Notes under the pieces: model-generated | Seen by the model: the letters and a program-made list of their open reading frames with translations, nothing else | Told to the model about the DNA's origin: nothing | Databases searched by the model: none | Made by a program: the position numbers and the translations under genes | Assembly: GCA_016165875.1 (NCBI GenBank) | Contig: JABBOT010000022.1 | Location: forward strand, 5,849,724 to 5,913,723 | Length of the DNA stretch: 64,000 bases | From: Acanthopleura granulata | Lineage: Eukaryota > Mollusca > Polyplacophora > Chitonida > Chitonidae | Direction: 5' to 3' | Part shown: one piece after another, positions 1 to 13,095 of the stretch | Layout: each line of letters starts with the position of its first letter | How positions within the stretch are numbered: position 1 is the stretch's first letter

Positions 1-585
1 GTATTTTTAGCCATGATAATTTACTTAAGACTTATGTATAGGTGTATCTTGAAGGTGCACCCATGTCAGCTTATACATGCATACTGTATATACACACTTC
101 TTTGTTTTATAATAAAAGCTCAATTAAAATGCAGTATTCTGACTTTAACAAGTACATTTTACATACGGGTGCTAAAAAATAAGTTTTTGTATTTGAGACA
201 CTTTTTCATTCCTGCAACTTAGCAATGCTGATAAGATAAGGATTAACCACTTAGAGTACAGTTTGGTTGTTACATGATCATAATTACATTTAGTCTCAAT
301 ATTGATGTAAATCCTACCTATCCTACCTGTAAATCCTAACACATAGGTACATAGGTATGTGCCCACAGGAATCAGTGGCTGGACACAATTTCACTTGTAT
401 AGACAGTGCATGGTCCTGGTAACACATGTCAAGTTGGCTGACTTCGGTGTGGTCTCAAAATCTCTGAATTTAGTTCTGTCATCAGTGGATACACATTTAT
501 AACAGGCTTATCTCCCAAGCTGCTAATAAGTTAATTATTTTATATCTGCACTGCACACATGAACATTTATTTATTTATGTTGCAG
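1..585 (+). other. 5' flank or 5'-UTR intron of TRAPPC12
   Basis: No coding exon is visible here. The stretch is AT-rich and ends in a pyrimidine-poor but usable acceptor, with its AG at 584-585, directly before the exon holding the TRAPPC12 start codon (638). I infer that this is the end of an intron interrupting the 5' UTR and that the promoter lies at or beyond the left edge of the window. The short open frames here show no protein-like composition. Confidence 0.55.
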
Positions 586-637
586 GACCAGCAAAAGAGC
601 TAAAATTCTCCTGTAATTTGTGTGTGGAGAATTCGTC

Positions 638-3600
638 ATGGCAGACTTACCTCAACTTGACCCTAACATCTCCATATGCCTGGATGATACAGGAGAAGAA
701 AAAGCCAGCAATGTCATTGCCAAGCAGACTTTGGATGAGAATTCATCTCCCAATTTGGTGGACATTGATAGAGCTAGTGCCCTCGTCCATTCTCCTACCA
801 CGGACACTCTGGATTCTGTAGCGCTAGAACCATCGCCCTCAGATGATGAAGCAAAATTATCTGAAGTAGGAGAGGATGAGAGAGAGACTGTGGTGAATTC
901 TAGGGAAAATTCTCAAGACCAGGAAGAAAGTCAGCAAAATGATGATGAGGCATTACAAGGCTCAACAAATATCAGTGAGACAGACAGAGAAACTGACACT
1001 GTAGTGGAGAAAACAGTGGAGAGTGTGAGAAGCACCAACAAGGCGGGTAATTCTGTTGATAACGAGCAGTATGAAACTCCAAGACTGAGCCATTATTTTG
1101 GGGATTCTTCTTCAGGGGATTTCTTTGATGGGTTAACAGGTGAGGAACCAGCTCCAGTTAGTGCAGCTGCCCCAGTTCCCATTGACACTGCAAAGCGGGT
1201 ACGGCATTGTTCACAGCCAGAACCTGAGCCTGTGAGTTTTGAGTGTGAAAAGCCATCAGTGGACCTCACAAAGCCAGTAGATGTTGATGAACAGGCTCTA
1301 CTGGAAAAGGAAACGGACGCATTTGAATCCTTCACAGCAGAGGGTAACGACAATCCAAATGTAGAAAATTTAAGCGTTTCTCCAATTCACCAAACATTTG
1401 GGACCCCAAAACACTTTCAGGGTGATTCTTTTCCACCGGTACAAGACACGCTATATTCCCATCACGAGGAGCATGGAGAAGTTCATGTGAGTGGTGAGAG
1501 CTCAGCTCCCGCTGCTGAAAAAGAAGAACAGAAACTCAAACTAACATGTACCTCTACCACAGAAGACCAGTTATCTCCCCTCCCCAGCCCAACTCATAAG
1601 ACTCCACCATTACAAGCACAACATTCTGGCTTCCCTGCCCCTGTCAGCCCGACTCACCAGCCACATGCACAGTTTCAGCAATTCTCTGAGAATTTCCTGA
1701 CGACAGCGGAAGACCCATTCACAGCGAGCTTGCACATGAGTGACGCTGACAGAAGAAGAGATGCATGGCTCCCGTCAGAGCACACCAGACAGGTGATTGT
1801 ATCCATGGTAACCAGTGCTCCTGGAACATACTACCCTAGTCCGGATGAGCTGTGTATGCCTGGTTTGGTGTTGGATGACCCACAGGTAACAAGACAGTTT
1901 GATAGAATAGTGGTGTGCAGAAGTGGATGGTCTTATTTTGCTTTTCCCAGAATATGGCCCTCAATTCAGCCTTGATGCTTTGATCATTCATGATCTGATG
2001 TAAACTCCTGTATTTATTTTGTGTCAGTAAGCCAGTGTCTTTGGGTATGATCAAGGCATGTGTCTGGTTCTTACTCTTTGTGGTATTCAATCATGACCAT
2101 GTTGTCAGACATGGGGCACTGAATAATAACCGTGCAAACAAGAGCCAGCCAGTATTCATGTTCCAGTATGTCTCAGTGATTTTTCACTTGCTAAGAAGAA
2201 GCCCAATGCAATTTTCAGAATAATTGAAAATGTGTGAGACTAGCACGTATATGTACAGATTTTATTTATTTATTTTCTTTTTTGGTGAGAATCACACTTG
2301 ATGTGTAGCTGATGTGAGGTCAGTGGAGTTTGGTTCTGGCCAATAGAGTTAAACAAGCACTGGTCCGATGCCCCTGTGATCTACCAACATTTACTTGAGT
2401 TACCATTCTCTATGGTGTTATGTTGATAGACAATCATCTAAAAATATGTCTAATGAAATGTCTATATTTTATACATGTACATGGAAACAGTGTACATAGT
2501 GTTCACATGGTTCTGACTGGTTCTCACCATCCATGTTATAGCCGTATAACTGAAACATTCTCAAGTTTGAAACTCCAAGCTCGGGCATATTAAAATAACA
2601 AATATGTGCTCTGATTTTGTGCCAGGGTGACCCTGTTGTTGAGATGCTGGGCAGATTTTCAGGGGAAGAACAAGTTGCTCAGAGACAGACCCTGTCTGCT
2701 GATGATGTGTCCCAAGATGACCAAGGTGTTCGCAGACTCATTGTAAGCTCTTCTTCATGTGTATATCTGTATATATTTCTATAATTTTATGGTCTAATTT
2801 CTATTTTAATGTTTTATAGAATGTTTGAGGAATTTCCGTCCTTAGTTGATGATAACATGTTTTGTCATGCTTGCCAAGAAAACTTGAGAATAAAAACTTG
2901 AGAATAAAAAACACATGTACTGCACAACGGATTGTGCAGTACATGTGTTTCTTGCCTGGTAAATCTGACTTATCATTCTGTGGTATGGTAAATGTCTTGA
3001 ACTTCAATTGCATGAAGATTGTAATAGCCAATTAATTATGTATATATAACTACGCATATATATACCAAGGCAGCAACAAGGAAATTAGTGCTGTTTCAGT
3101 ATCAAGAGAAACTAGGTGGAAGTGTTAAAATGATTTGGGGGAAGCCATATGGAACTTACATGCAATTAACATCATGGTTTAAAAGGATTTACGGTGAATA
3201 ACAAAATTTAACTCCAATAACTGAAGAATCCTCAAAAACAAAATCGGCGATTTCTGTAAAATTTGCCTGATGTGATGTGATAATATTGTTTACATAAGGT
3301 AACATCAGGCAGATATAATATCAACTGAGCCATTTATGCTAGAAGTGACATCAAGAGCAATTAAAAGCACATTCCAATTTATGGATAGGCATCAGCTATC
3401 GTTGACATCGTGTGTTCTTGCACGAGGTCTCGTTTGGCAAAAGTGGAAACAATAAGAACTTCTGATTTCGTACTGTGTTTGAAATTCGCAATTGCTGTTT
3501 ATTCAGAACTTCAGCTGTCAGCTCTGAAGTCTGCTATATGCTCAGAAAGTGTAAATCTCAAATCCAGACAGAACTCTTTCTCAGACCACTGTCTGAATGA

Positions 3601-6600
3601 CCTCAATCAGTGTGGAAATATACTGTTTTGATAAGACTTTTGTCAAAACCCACCTCGAACCCAGTCAAAGACGGAAAGGAAGTTTTCAGAGATATATGTC
3701 CTCTGGCCATTGCTGTGTTTCAGGAAGCAGATTGTTTGCGGGCAGCTGTAGACCTGGTGGGCAGACTCATCACGTCAGCAGGCCAGGGGGTGGGAAGAAT
3801 CAGCCAGGTCACACAGCACTCCCCTCACACCTTACAGGTAAGATATAGGGCCAGAGGGTGGGGAGAATCAGCCAGGTCACACGACACTCCCCACACATCT
3901 TACAGGTAAGATGCAGGGCCAGAGGGTGGAGAGATTCAGCCAGGTCACACAACACTCCCCACACACCTTACCGGTAAGATGTAGGGTCACTGAGTGAGGA
4001 GAAACAGCCAGGTCACACAACACTGCCCACACACCTTACCGGGTCACTGAGTGAGGAGAAACAGCCAGGTCACATGACACTCCCCTCACACCTTACAGGT
4101 AAGATGCAGGGCCAGGGGTGGGGAGAATCAGCCAGATCACACTCCCCTCACACCTTACATGTAAGATGTAGGGTCATTGAGTGAGGAGAAACAGCCAGGT
4201 CACACACCTTACATGTAAGATGTAGAGCCAGAGGGTGGGGAGAATCAGCCAGGTCACACGACACTCCCCACACACCGTACAGGTAAGATGTAGGGTCATT
4301 GAGTGAGGAGAATCAGCCAGGTCACACGACACTCTCCTCACACCTTACATGTAAGACGCAGGGCCAGGGGGTGGTGAGAATCAGCCAGGTCACACAACAC
4401 TCGCCTCACACCTTACAGGTAAAATGTAGGGACATTGAGCGAGAAGAAACAACAGGTCGCATAACACTCCCCTCACACCTTACATGTAACATGTAGGGGC
4501 AGAGGGTGGGGAGAATCAGCCAGGTCACACGACACTCCCCTCACACCTTACAGGTAAGATGTTGAGCCAGAGGGTGGGGAGAATCAGCCAGGTCACACAA
4601 CACTCCCCTCACACCTTACAGGTAAGATGTAGAGCCAGAGGGTGGGGAGAATCAGCCAGGTCACACAACACTCCCCACACCACTTACAGGTAAGATGTAG
4701 GGCCAGGGGTGGGGAGAATCAGCCAGATCACACAACACTCCCCAAACACCTTACATGTAAGATGTAGGGCCAGAGGGTGGGGAGAATCAGCCAGGTCACA
4801 CAACACTCCCCTCACACCTTACAGGTAAGATGTTGAGCCAGAGGGTGGGGAGAATCAGCCAGGTCACACAACACTCCCCACACCACTTACAGGTAAGATG
4901 TAGGGCCAGGGGGTGGGGAGAATCAGCCAGGTCACACAACACTCCCCTCACACTTTACATGTAAGATGTAGGGTCAGGGGGTGGGGAGAATCAGTCAGGT
5001 CACACGACACTCCCCTCACACCTTACATGTAAGATGTTGAGCCAGGGGGTGGGGAGAATCAGCCAGGTGACACGACACTCCCCTCACACCTTACATGTAA
5101 GATGTAGGGTCATTGAGTGAGAAGAAACAACAGGTTACATAACACTCCCCTCACACCTTACATGTCAGATGTAGGGCCAGAGGATGGGGGGAATCAGCCA
5201 GGTCACACGACACTCCCCTCACACCTTACATGTAAGATGTAGGGCCAGGGGGTGGGGAGAATCAGCCAGGTCACACAACACTCCCCTCACACCTTACAGG
5301 TAAGATGTAGGGCCAGGGGGTGGGGAGAATCAGCCAGGTCACACGACACTCCCCTCACACCTTACATGTAAGATGTAGGGCCAGGGGGTTGGGAGATCCA
5401 GCCAGGTCACACGACACTCGCCTCACACCTTGCATGTAAGATGTAGGGCCAGGGGGTTGGGAGATTCAGCCAGGTCACACAACACTCCCCACACACCGTA
5501 CAGGTAAAATGTAGGGGTAGGGGAGAATCTGAACTGACCACATGCCTTATAAGAATTCATTAGGGATCTCTTGCCTTCACTTGCCATCTTAACTGTAATG
5601 AGATGTTGAATGTACTCTGCTCATGACAAGCTGTGTGTCATAATGGTATATGGGGAAAGTTAGCCAGTTATCTGTGTGGAAGGTTAGCCAGTTACCTGTG
5701 GAGAAAGTTTGTCAGTTACCTGTGGAGAAAGATTGTCAAAGGATTTCACTCCAGGGTTTTCTGCACCATACAACCAACCAGCATTGTGTACATGTAGGAG
5801 AAAAAATTTAAGCAGGTGTGAAAAAAAAAAACAGGAGGTTGATCGTTCCCTCAAAAATGTATCAAGCCATTTGCACAGCTGTGGATTAACAAGCAACCAA
5901 TCACTGAGTGACCTGTACTGTATGTTACAGCTGTGGTTCCTACGCCTGACCTTACTCACCAAGCTGAGATTATACAGTCTGGCGGAATCCGAGTCCCAGG
6001 CCTTCAAGAACCTGGACACGGCCGACCTGTACTACGACTACTACCCTCAGTTACATCCTGGCAAACGCGGTGAGATCTGTGTACAGCTCTACATATACCT
6101 GTAAGGCCGTCTGGAACAGAAATGTTTGTGTGACGTAACCGTAACTACCCATCGAAAAGGAAAGTCCACCTGACAAACGTTTTGATTGAGTCTTTTTTAT
6201 GTTAACATTTTTCCTGGGCAGTTTACCTTGTGTTGAAAAATTTAACAGGAAAAAAATAAAAACCCAACCTACTGCACGCTTCCAAAAAGAGTCAGGCTAT
6301 GTGAAATAAATGTTTTTTCAAAGATGACCTAATGTAAGTAAATTATTTGACATCAGAAATCTGTGTTCTGGCTATAGAGACATGTCAAACAGCAAACAGA
6401 GACGTTTGTGTAAATATTCAGTAATGTGTTTGGTGTCTTTTGATGAGCACAAAATTACTGTATTAAAGCGTATGATTATAGTTCTGCTGACCCGAATGTT
6501 TTGTCAGGTATCTCGAGAAGAGCGCTTGTTTAGACTTGGTGCATCCACCCATAAACTTGGCAGACAGGACAGAAGATAAAAAGTCTGTAGTACAACATTA

Positions 6601-9600
6601 AACAGCAGTCAAATGCCTGAATGTCTGCTTGTCACGGCCTCTTCCTGCAAAGGAAGTGGCATGATGAGTGAGAAGTCACATCCGTGTCAGTATGCTAAAA
6701 TCTCCTCTCTGTTCTGTCCAGGGTCCATGGTTCCATTCGGGATGCGCATCCTCCATGCTAACCTACCCCACTTCTTGGGCAGAACTCAGGATGCTCTGGA
6801 CAGATTGTACTACATCCTGGCTGTTGTCAGGAAGGTTAGTCACTCGTCTGATACCAGGGTTTTTGTTTTATATGTTTGAACCAACTGCATATCCAAGTTA
6901 TACTCTACACAAGCCAGCGCTCAGTTTCATAAAGTGCACTTTAGTGTGAAGTTGCTCTTTGTAAGTATTAAAGTGTACTTCGTATTTGTATGTTGACATG
7001 GTAGCGAAGGGCTGACTGCAGTGAGTGCACTTCATGAAATGGGGGCCTGGCCATGAAAGCTTTGCACTCTCACCCACAAACCTCATTGGCTGAGACTGCA
7101 ATGCAGAGTCTGGATTGGTTGGATTGACATTCTCTGTTGCAGGATATGAAGGTCTAGTATGTAATAGATTTAGGCACAAGTTGGTTTATTCAGTCCTGTT
7201 ATGATGACGTACCAGTAGGTCTTCACTTTATGCTGTCAAGGGAATGTTGTGGGTCCTTAGTAAAACAGGTTACAGGGAATAGCGCAAGGAAACTGGAAAA
7301 AGAAATGATATACTTGTAATAAGAATGTACACTGTGACAGCACAACTTGTGTTTAAAAATTCTTGAGCATTGCGTTAAACAGGGATCAATAAATACATCA
7401 GTGGTTTTGTGTTGAATTAAATGAACTGTTCAATTACTGTAAGCCCAGACTGGGTGATTTTTATTTGTTCACATGTTACAGCTAATGTAGCAAAAAGCTG
7501 ATATTTATGACAACACTAGTAATGGACACAACTGCTAAATTACAGTTTTTGAATCTGGCAAATGTAGCGTTTTTAAAGGAGATAATCTGATATGATTTAT
7601 CCTGAAGTCATGCATATTTTTTCCTTCTTTTCTCCCGTTAACAGATAGTGTCCAATCTGGAGTCTGGCTTTGCAGAAGATGGCAGTTTACTGGAACTGTC
7701 AGTTGAAAGTAGGAAAGGTATTGAAAAAGTAAAAACAAATTACATCTTGCTTTAATTAATATCCCTCCATTTTTAACAAACAGGAAATATTCATTGCCTT
7801 TATTCCAAATGTACAATGTAGTAAAAAAATTTGTGTGGTCACTTTTGCAGTCTTACATTTGATGAAGACCCCTTGTCTTTCACCACTGTGGTCTGCAAGT
7901 CTGTACCTCTACTTGTGGGAAAGTTTGTCTAAATTTGCCAAAGGTCTGTGGTTTTACCCTTGTTACATCAGTTTCCTCAACTGGTAAAACTGACAGCCAT
8001 CAATAAGTGAAAAATTCTGGAGTACCCTAACTCCTAATGTTTAGGACTCCTGATCTGCCCTTTTTAGTTTACATACATGTAAATCTATCAGGGATACAAA
8101 GTTTCTTTCTCCGCCCACGGTTAGACCATCGAATGACCAACATATCCATATGTTTACTCTGTCAGAAAGCTGGGAGAGAAATGTAATATTTTGCTTTCAG
8201 CAGGTCTAATATCTGTCCAAATAATTTGAAGAATTAGGGTATGGTGTTAAACTACCATGAGTCAGTAAATGCTGAACATTATTTGGTTCTCCCAGCATCC
8301 TTAGAGTTATGGAGGAAGAGAGAACTTCAGGTGTTGTACAGTGCTGGAAATAGTCTACTTTCTGTCAAGGTAAGGTCTTTCTGTGCTGGATTGTTCCTAA
8401 ATAACTGCCAGAAAAAGAGCCTCAAGCAGTGAGTGTCTGGGACATACTGTATATTTCAGGAAAATCCGAGAGATGCAGTCCGATTCTTTGTGAATGTGTG
8501 TGGTTTTTAATGGAATAGACAACAGGGGAGACAACTTTTGACTAATTAGAATGTTTTGTTTAAATATCCAAACTGTTCTTTTAAATTGATAAGATCTTGA
8601 TATGGGATACAGTTTGACGACTGCGTCTGAATTGTTTATGTTTACGCTTTAATCTCATCTTAACTTCTCTTTTAAATAAGTACATGAGACAGCTTTTTGA
8701 CCTTTGACTCAAGTTCTCTGTCCTTAGTACAAGAGCAGAAAATTGTGGTATAGTACTACCATGAACTTCCAACTCTGTGAATTATAAATTCAGTTGTATT
8801 GGAACATAATGTGTATGTATGCATGTATATATTTTTACTCTACATGCACCATGCTTCCTTATGCTTGTAGGATTTTGAGGCGGGACTAGAAGTGTATGAA
8901 AGTCTACTGGAGAAGGATACAGCCAATCACTGTGAGCTGTTGTGTGCTCTAGGCCGGATTTATCTTCAGGTATCGGCAGACGTGTACAAGACCCTTTGTC
9001 TGGGTGGATAAGTTGCACTTGTACTACTAGCCATATAGATACTACTGGCTTACATATCACATCACACATACATGGACATACTGTTTTGCTCAAATTCTGA
9101 AGTATTTTCACCCTGATTTAAACAAATCCATGGCGTGATTCACTTCTCTCCGCATTGCTGGCCGTCACCACTGCGTGCATTGGACTGAGGCCAGACAGGA
9201 TAGGTATCAGGATTTGTGTGTGGGATTTGTTACCAGTGGAGAACTGAAATTTTTATTGAGAGCTCAGCATATGTAAATGGTAAAGCATGTGAAGTGTACT
9301 TTTTGATAAACTATGGGAAGTTCATGTGACGGTCATCTATGGAAAGTTCATTAAACAAGTCTTTTTTGTATCTAGATTAAATCAGAAGACTGAGTGTTTA
9401 CGTTCAGCTTTTGTCATTTTTTCTGCCCTTTGTAAACATGGAGGTTTAAACACGTTATGTTAGTATCCTATGAGCCAGTGGACACCTTCCTCAGCACCTG
9501 ACCCGTCTCGTTGTTATTTCAGATGGGAGATATAGACAAAGCCTCCAGCTACTTCAAACAGTTTGACGATAAGTGCAGCAACAGGGACAGTGTTATGACA

Positions 9601-11497
9601 GGACGGATCGCCATAAGCCAGTTAGTAGAGTTACACCAGTTTTGTATCGAAGGAAAAGACAATGAAGAAAAAAAACTGTCATCATGAGATACTCAACTGA
9701 AAAACTGTATCTAAATACATATTCGTGAATATATTTATTGAAACTTTCTCAAAAGAAATTAAATGCATTTAAATGTTTTTCTTCTGAACTGGGCTTTATT
9801 ATAAAGCTGTGTAAAAGTAAGTATTGACAGCATAGTTCAATACTTCTCGATCACACAAGGACCTTGAGTGTGGAGCTTGTAAAGGCTTGGTCTTCACACA
9901 CTGTGTCATATCGAGTTCAGTAATTGGGTTAGATTAACGACTTAAAAATTTAGAAAGTGACATTGTGGGCTGAATGAGTAGGCTGACCAGGAGTCATTTT
10001 TGGCTTTAAACCTTGAATTCACAATTGGAATAACATATATTAACGTAGATTGTGTCATTCACTTGATAAGTATTTTGTACATGGCTAAACATAAAGGTAA
10101 AGATGCCATGCTAAACAGATACGGTCAGTAAAGCCTAAAAACAAGTGAAGATATTTTTAGAAACAGTTTTCTGCTACATGTCACCCTTGATGCAGGCATT
10201 TCTTAAAATTCATGGATAAGAAGAAATTATTCGCTATTTTAATATTAATAAAATACATGTATAGTTTATTTTAGTGTAAACAAAGGTTCAAAGCTCTCAA
10301 TTAATGCTGAAATGTTGCAAATGTTATTGAAATGCCTTGGTAGAACATGGGTTACATTTGTACTATGTTTACCTCTATACCGGAAGACATCAGTTGACAT
10401 ATGGTGATCTGTACCAGTGAACTCTCTCTCTGAGGAATACATGTACTGCTTGTTCACAGTGGTCTTGTGGCGTTGTCAAGGAACAACTTCAATGAGGCCT
10501 ACCAATACTTCACAGCAGCCAGGAAAGCCGACCCATCAAACCCTATCGTAAGTAAAAACACGCCACACTACTGTGTAGGACTGAGTGTGGAGTCTTAGGA
10601 GCAGACATAGGAATCATCAGCTACTGAACCTGGTGGATAACAGCATTCACTGGTGCATAGTCCCAGATTAGAAATCAGTTTAGAAGCTACGAAGGCCCTG
10701 GTTTTCCATTGGCTCTTATGTTGTAAAACAGTGCTTGCTGGCTCAGTTGGGGTTTTAAAACATGAGAACAATTTTCAGGCATCTTGTAAGGTGTAGTGGT
10801 TTACTTCTGGCAAAAATTCCTGGAATGAGACTTAAGGTTTAGCTTTTCATTGACACTCTGTTTTGACCATGTATAGAAGAGGCTAAGATTCCATGTGTCA
10901 CTCAGGTGTGAGGTGTGATCTTGTGAGGTGTAGTGGTTTTCCTCTGGCCCAGATTGCTGGAATCAGATTTAAGTTTTAGCTTTTCATTGGCATTCTGTTT
11001 TGACCATATATAGAAGAGGCTAAGTTTCCATGTGTTACTCAAACTAAGTATTGTTTGTAAAATCTGGTTTTGGCTGTGCCTTGGTTCCTCGACACATAAA
11101 CCTGACCACAGTTATATTGGTGAAATGCATCTAAAGCACCAATCAAGTGAAGAGATTTGCAGTGGTGGTTTGTGTGGAAACTGCCAGGTAAGGTGTCAAA
11201 CTTGATCCCGTGAAGATGTAGATGTATGAAGGGATTATTTGTTTGGTTTGTCAGGCTGTGAACAACCTGGCTGTGTGTTACCTGTACATGGGGAAGCTGA
11301 AGGAGTCGCTGAACACCCTTGAGGGCATGATACAGTCCGACCCCAGTAAGAACCTCCACGAGGGCGTCTTGTTCAACCTCTGTACCCTGTATGAGCTTGA
11401 GTCATCCAGGGCATCCCAGAAGAAGGTTGCACTGCTAGAAATGGTCAGCAAACATAAGGGGGACAGTTTCCCAGTGGCCAGTCTGAAGCTAGCCTAA
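638..11497 (+). CDS. TRAPPC12: TRAPPC12 homologue, trafficking protein particle complex subunit 12 (11 coding exons)
   Basis: Coding exons with in-phase GT-AG junctions: 638-1885, 2626-2742, 3724-3837, 5931-6069, 6722-6834, 7645-7717, 8296-8369, 8871-8969, 9523-9620, 10460-10547 and 11255-11497. They sum to 2,406 nt, or 801 residues plus stop; the human protein is 735. Residues 1 to about 365 are acidic, Ser/Pro/Glu-rich and probably disordered. The conserved block [19 protein letters not shown] lies near 367-385, DLYYDYYP closes exon 4, [15 protein letters not shown] opens exon 5, and exons 8-11 form the C-terminal TPR region ending in [11 protein letters not shown]. These match human TRAPPC12 throughout. 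In known biology the protein is a TRAPP-III subunit acting in ER-Golgi transport and autophagy, with a reported mitotic kinetochore role. I chose Met 638 because it gives the acidic N terminus; an in-frame ATG at 620 would add six residues. The oddity is the donor-carrying minisatellite in intron 3. Confidence 0.93.
2909..2950. repeat. Near-perfect hairpin palindrome in TRAPPC12 intron 2
   Basis: The arms 2909-2927 and 2932-2950 are perfectly complementary over 19 bp, with only a 4-nt loop (CGGA). A short direct repeat (ACTTGAGAATAAAAA, twice) precedes the left arm at about 2882-2910. The right arm also marks where similarity to the duplicated segment at 44,653 begins, so this hairpin sits at a duplication breakpoint. 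Confidence 0.8.
3783..5515 (+). repeat. Minisatellite made of the TRAPPC12 exon 3 end plus its 5' splice site
   Basis: About 25 imperfect units of roughly 67-68 bp (a few shorter) run head to tail. The first unit is the last ~55 nt of coding exon 3 (3783-3837) with its donor; all the others lie in intron 3. Each unit contains AATCAGCCAGGTCACAC, then a C-rich stretch, then TTACAG|GTAAGATG or a variant. About ten units keep a perfect CAG|GTAAG donor core (for example after 3905 and 4098); most others read CATGTAAG. Two unit families alternate irregularly, GGCCAGAGGGTGGGGAG and GGTCATTGAGTGAGGAG. The unit length is not a multiple of three, so moving to the next donor shifts the frame. Reading straight through exon 3 meets a stop at 3907-3909, formed by the TAA of the second donor. 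Confidence 0.93.
5645..5738 (+). repeat. Short tandem repeat of ~27 bp in TRAPPC12 intron 3
   Basis: Three to four degenerate units of the type GGAAAGTTAGCCAGTTA(T/C)CTGTG follow one another ahead of the exon 4 acceptor (AG at 5929-5930). They are unrelated in sequence to the large minisatellite upstream. No function is evident. Confidence 0.6.
6917..7046. mobile_element. Small MITE-like fold-back element in TRAPPC12 intron 5
   Basis: The left end CTCAGTTTCATAAAGTGCAC and the right end GAGTGCACTTCATGAAATGG are imperfect inverted repeats enclosing about 90 bp without coding potential. This is the form of a short non-autonomous DNA transposon. I could not identify a clean target-site duplication, so the ends are approximate. 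Confidence 0.5.
10783..11041 (+). repeat. Direct duplication of 122 bp in TRAPPC12 intron 10
   Basis: Segments 10783-10904 and 10920-11041 are the same length and align without large gaps. Both start CTTGT(A/G)AGGTGTAGTGGTTT, share AGCTTTTCATTG and TAGAAGAGGCTAAG, and end in T(C/T)ACTCA, with roughly 15 substitutions between them. A 15-bp spacer separates the copies. Confidence 0.8.
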
Positions 11498-13095
11498 TAT
11501 TGCTGGTTCAGGGTTGTTTGTTTATGTTGTCAAGGTAAAAACCAGTTGCCCATTTTGTAATTTGTGCTGAGAAAGTTTTGAGGCATTAAATGTTATAGGC
11601 AGTTAGTGTAGTTTCCATTTAGTTTTAAAGATGACTAGAAGAAAATTAAATTTTCTTTCTTAAATGGAGCATTTCTGATTGATTTCTTTATATGGTCTGA
11701 ATAAGTTCTTTATAAGTTTGAATTTTATGGGCACCTGACCTTGCAAAACTGAGGATCACCGGAAAATACTTATTGTCTTTAATATTGGAAACCAGAGTAA
11801 TTTGACATGTATTCATGTTGTGTTCAGTCACTTTCGCAAGTTTCAAATAATGATGATTTGTGATAGTGGAAGTTTCCATTTACAAGTAGTGTAATTCTCT
11901 TTGAAATGACAGTGTTCTTTTGAATGTTAAATATAATTGCAATAAGAATGCTTTGTAATAATTTATTCCTGTCATGCTCAGTGTTCAGATGAAGTCACAA
12001 ACTGGGTTTATTGATTGCACATATCCTCATGGGAGGATGTTTATTATGGGACAGATGCTGATCTACGCTGTGAAGCCCTGCAATCATGTGCTAGCTGGGA
12101 TTTAATGAAATTGTAAACCAGATCGGTGAATTTCACAGCGAGAAACTTCTGGCTGCAAGATGCAAAATGTTGATTATCACATGCATGAACAGCAACTAAG
12201 AATATTACTGAATCCTGCATCGTAATCTATGCTATATATGTGTTCATAGCTATCACAAATGGGAATGTCTACACATGTACTGTATGTAAATCTGAAATGA
12301 ACTTCATTCAGGTCATAAGCTGTAAAGGTTTAGAAATAAATGTATTTGTAAAATCTTCACTAGCATCAAATGTTGTCCTGTTTTGTTGTGAAAGGTGTAG
12401 GAATCTCAAATCAGATCAGTACAAAGACTTTGAAATCAGCAATAATGGTGCTTCTTTGGAGACCACTCAGCATACAAAGGATAGGCCAGATTGGGCATGA
12501 TTACACACCCCTTGGGTACATGAGTCAAACTCAAGGAGTGTAAAAACACCTTGTTTATTGCTGTTAAATATACAGCAGTGCTTGTGAATTACCTTTATGC
12601 TTTACAGGCACAAGTACAGGTATAACATGTAGACTGGCTTGTTTTAGGCAGACGATGTTCATCAGCATTAGTGGCCAAGCTTTTTCAGTGTGTATGTATG
12701 AACCCTGCAGTAAGTCCCCTGTGGGGTCAAGTTACACACTAATATTGGCTCTCTTGGTGCAGTGGTTTGATTGTTGAGAATGGCAATAAAGACCAGTCAA
12801 ACAAAGTGCTCTGAATTCAGTATAAAGGATAGGCCAAGCATAACTAGCTCAGTCAGCATGGGGTAATGGTTTGCCCGCCACTCAGTCTGGTTTCCTCCAC
12901 TCAGTCTGGTTTCCTCCACTCAGTCTGGTTTCCTCCACTCAGTTTAATCCTTTTGGTTTTTCCTCCTGGCCTCCTATTCCTATTTACCCTGCCTGATTTC
13001 CTGGGACAAATGAAATATCCCTGAGTATGACATAAAGCATAAACCAAACAGTGAACAAGACTGGCAATGTGGAGGACAAACTGTATAGTTTGACA
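11498..13095 (+). other. 3' UTR and flank of TRAPPC12 with repeat remnants
   Basis: No second coding gene is supported. AATAAA-type signals occur at about 12337 and 12784, but the real poly(A) site cannot be chosen from sequence. A 19-bp unit (CTCAGTCTGGTTTCCTCCA) is repeated three times at 12881-12937. The stretch from about 12850 to 13060 ends in GAAATATCCCTGAGTATGACATAAAG. This resembles the 3' part of a SINE family that also appears, in reverse orientation, at 44,478. Confidence 0.5.

Noticed and set aside
4299..4496. 65-codon frame in the TRAPPC12 minisatellite
   Set aside because: Repeat-derived frame inside intron 3 that spans the pseudo-donors; not a gene.
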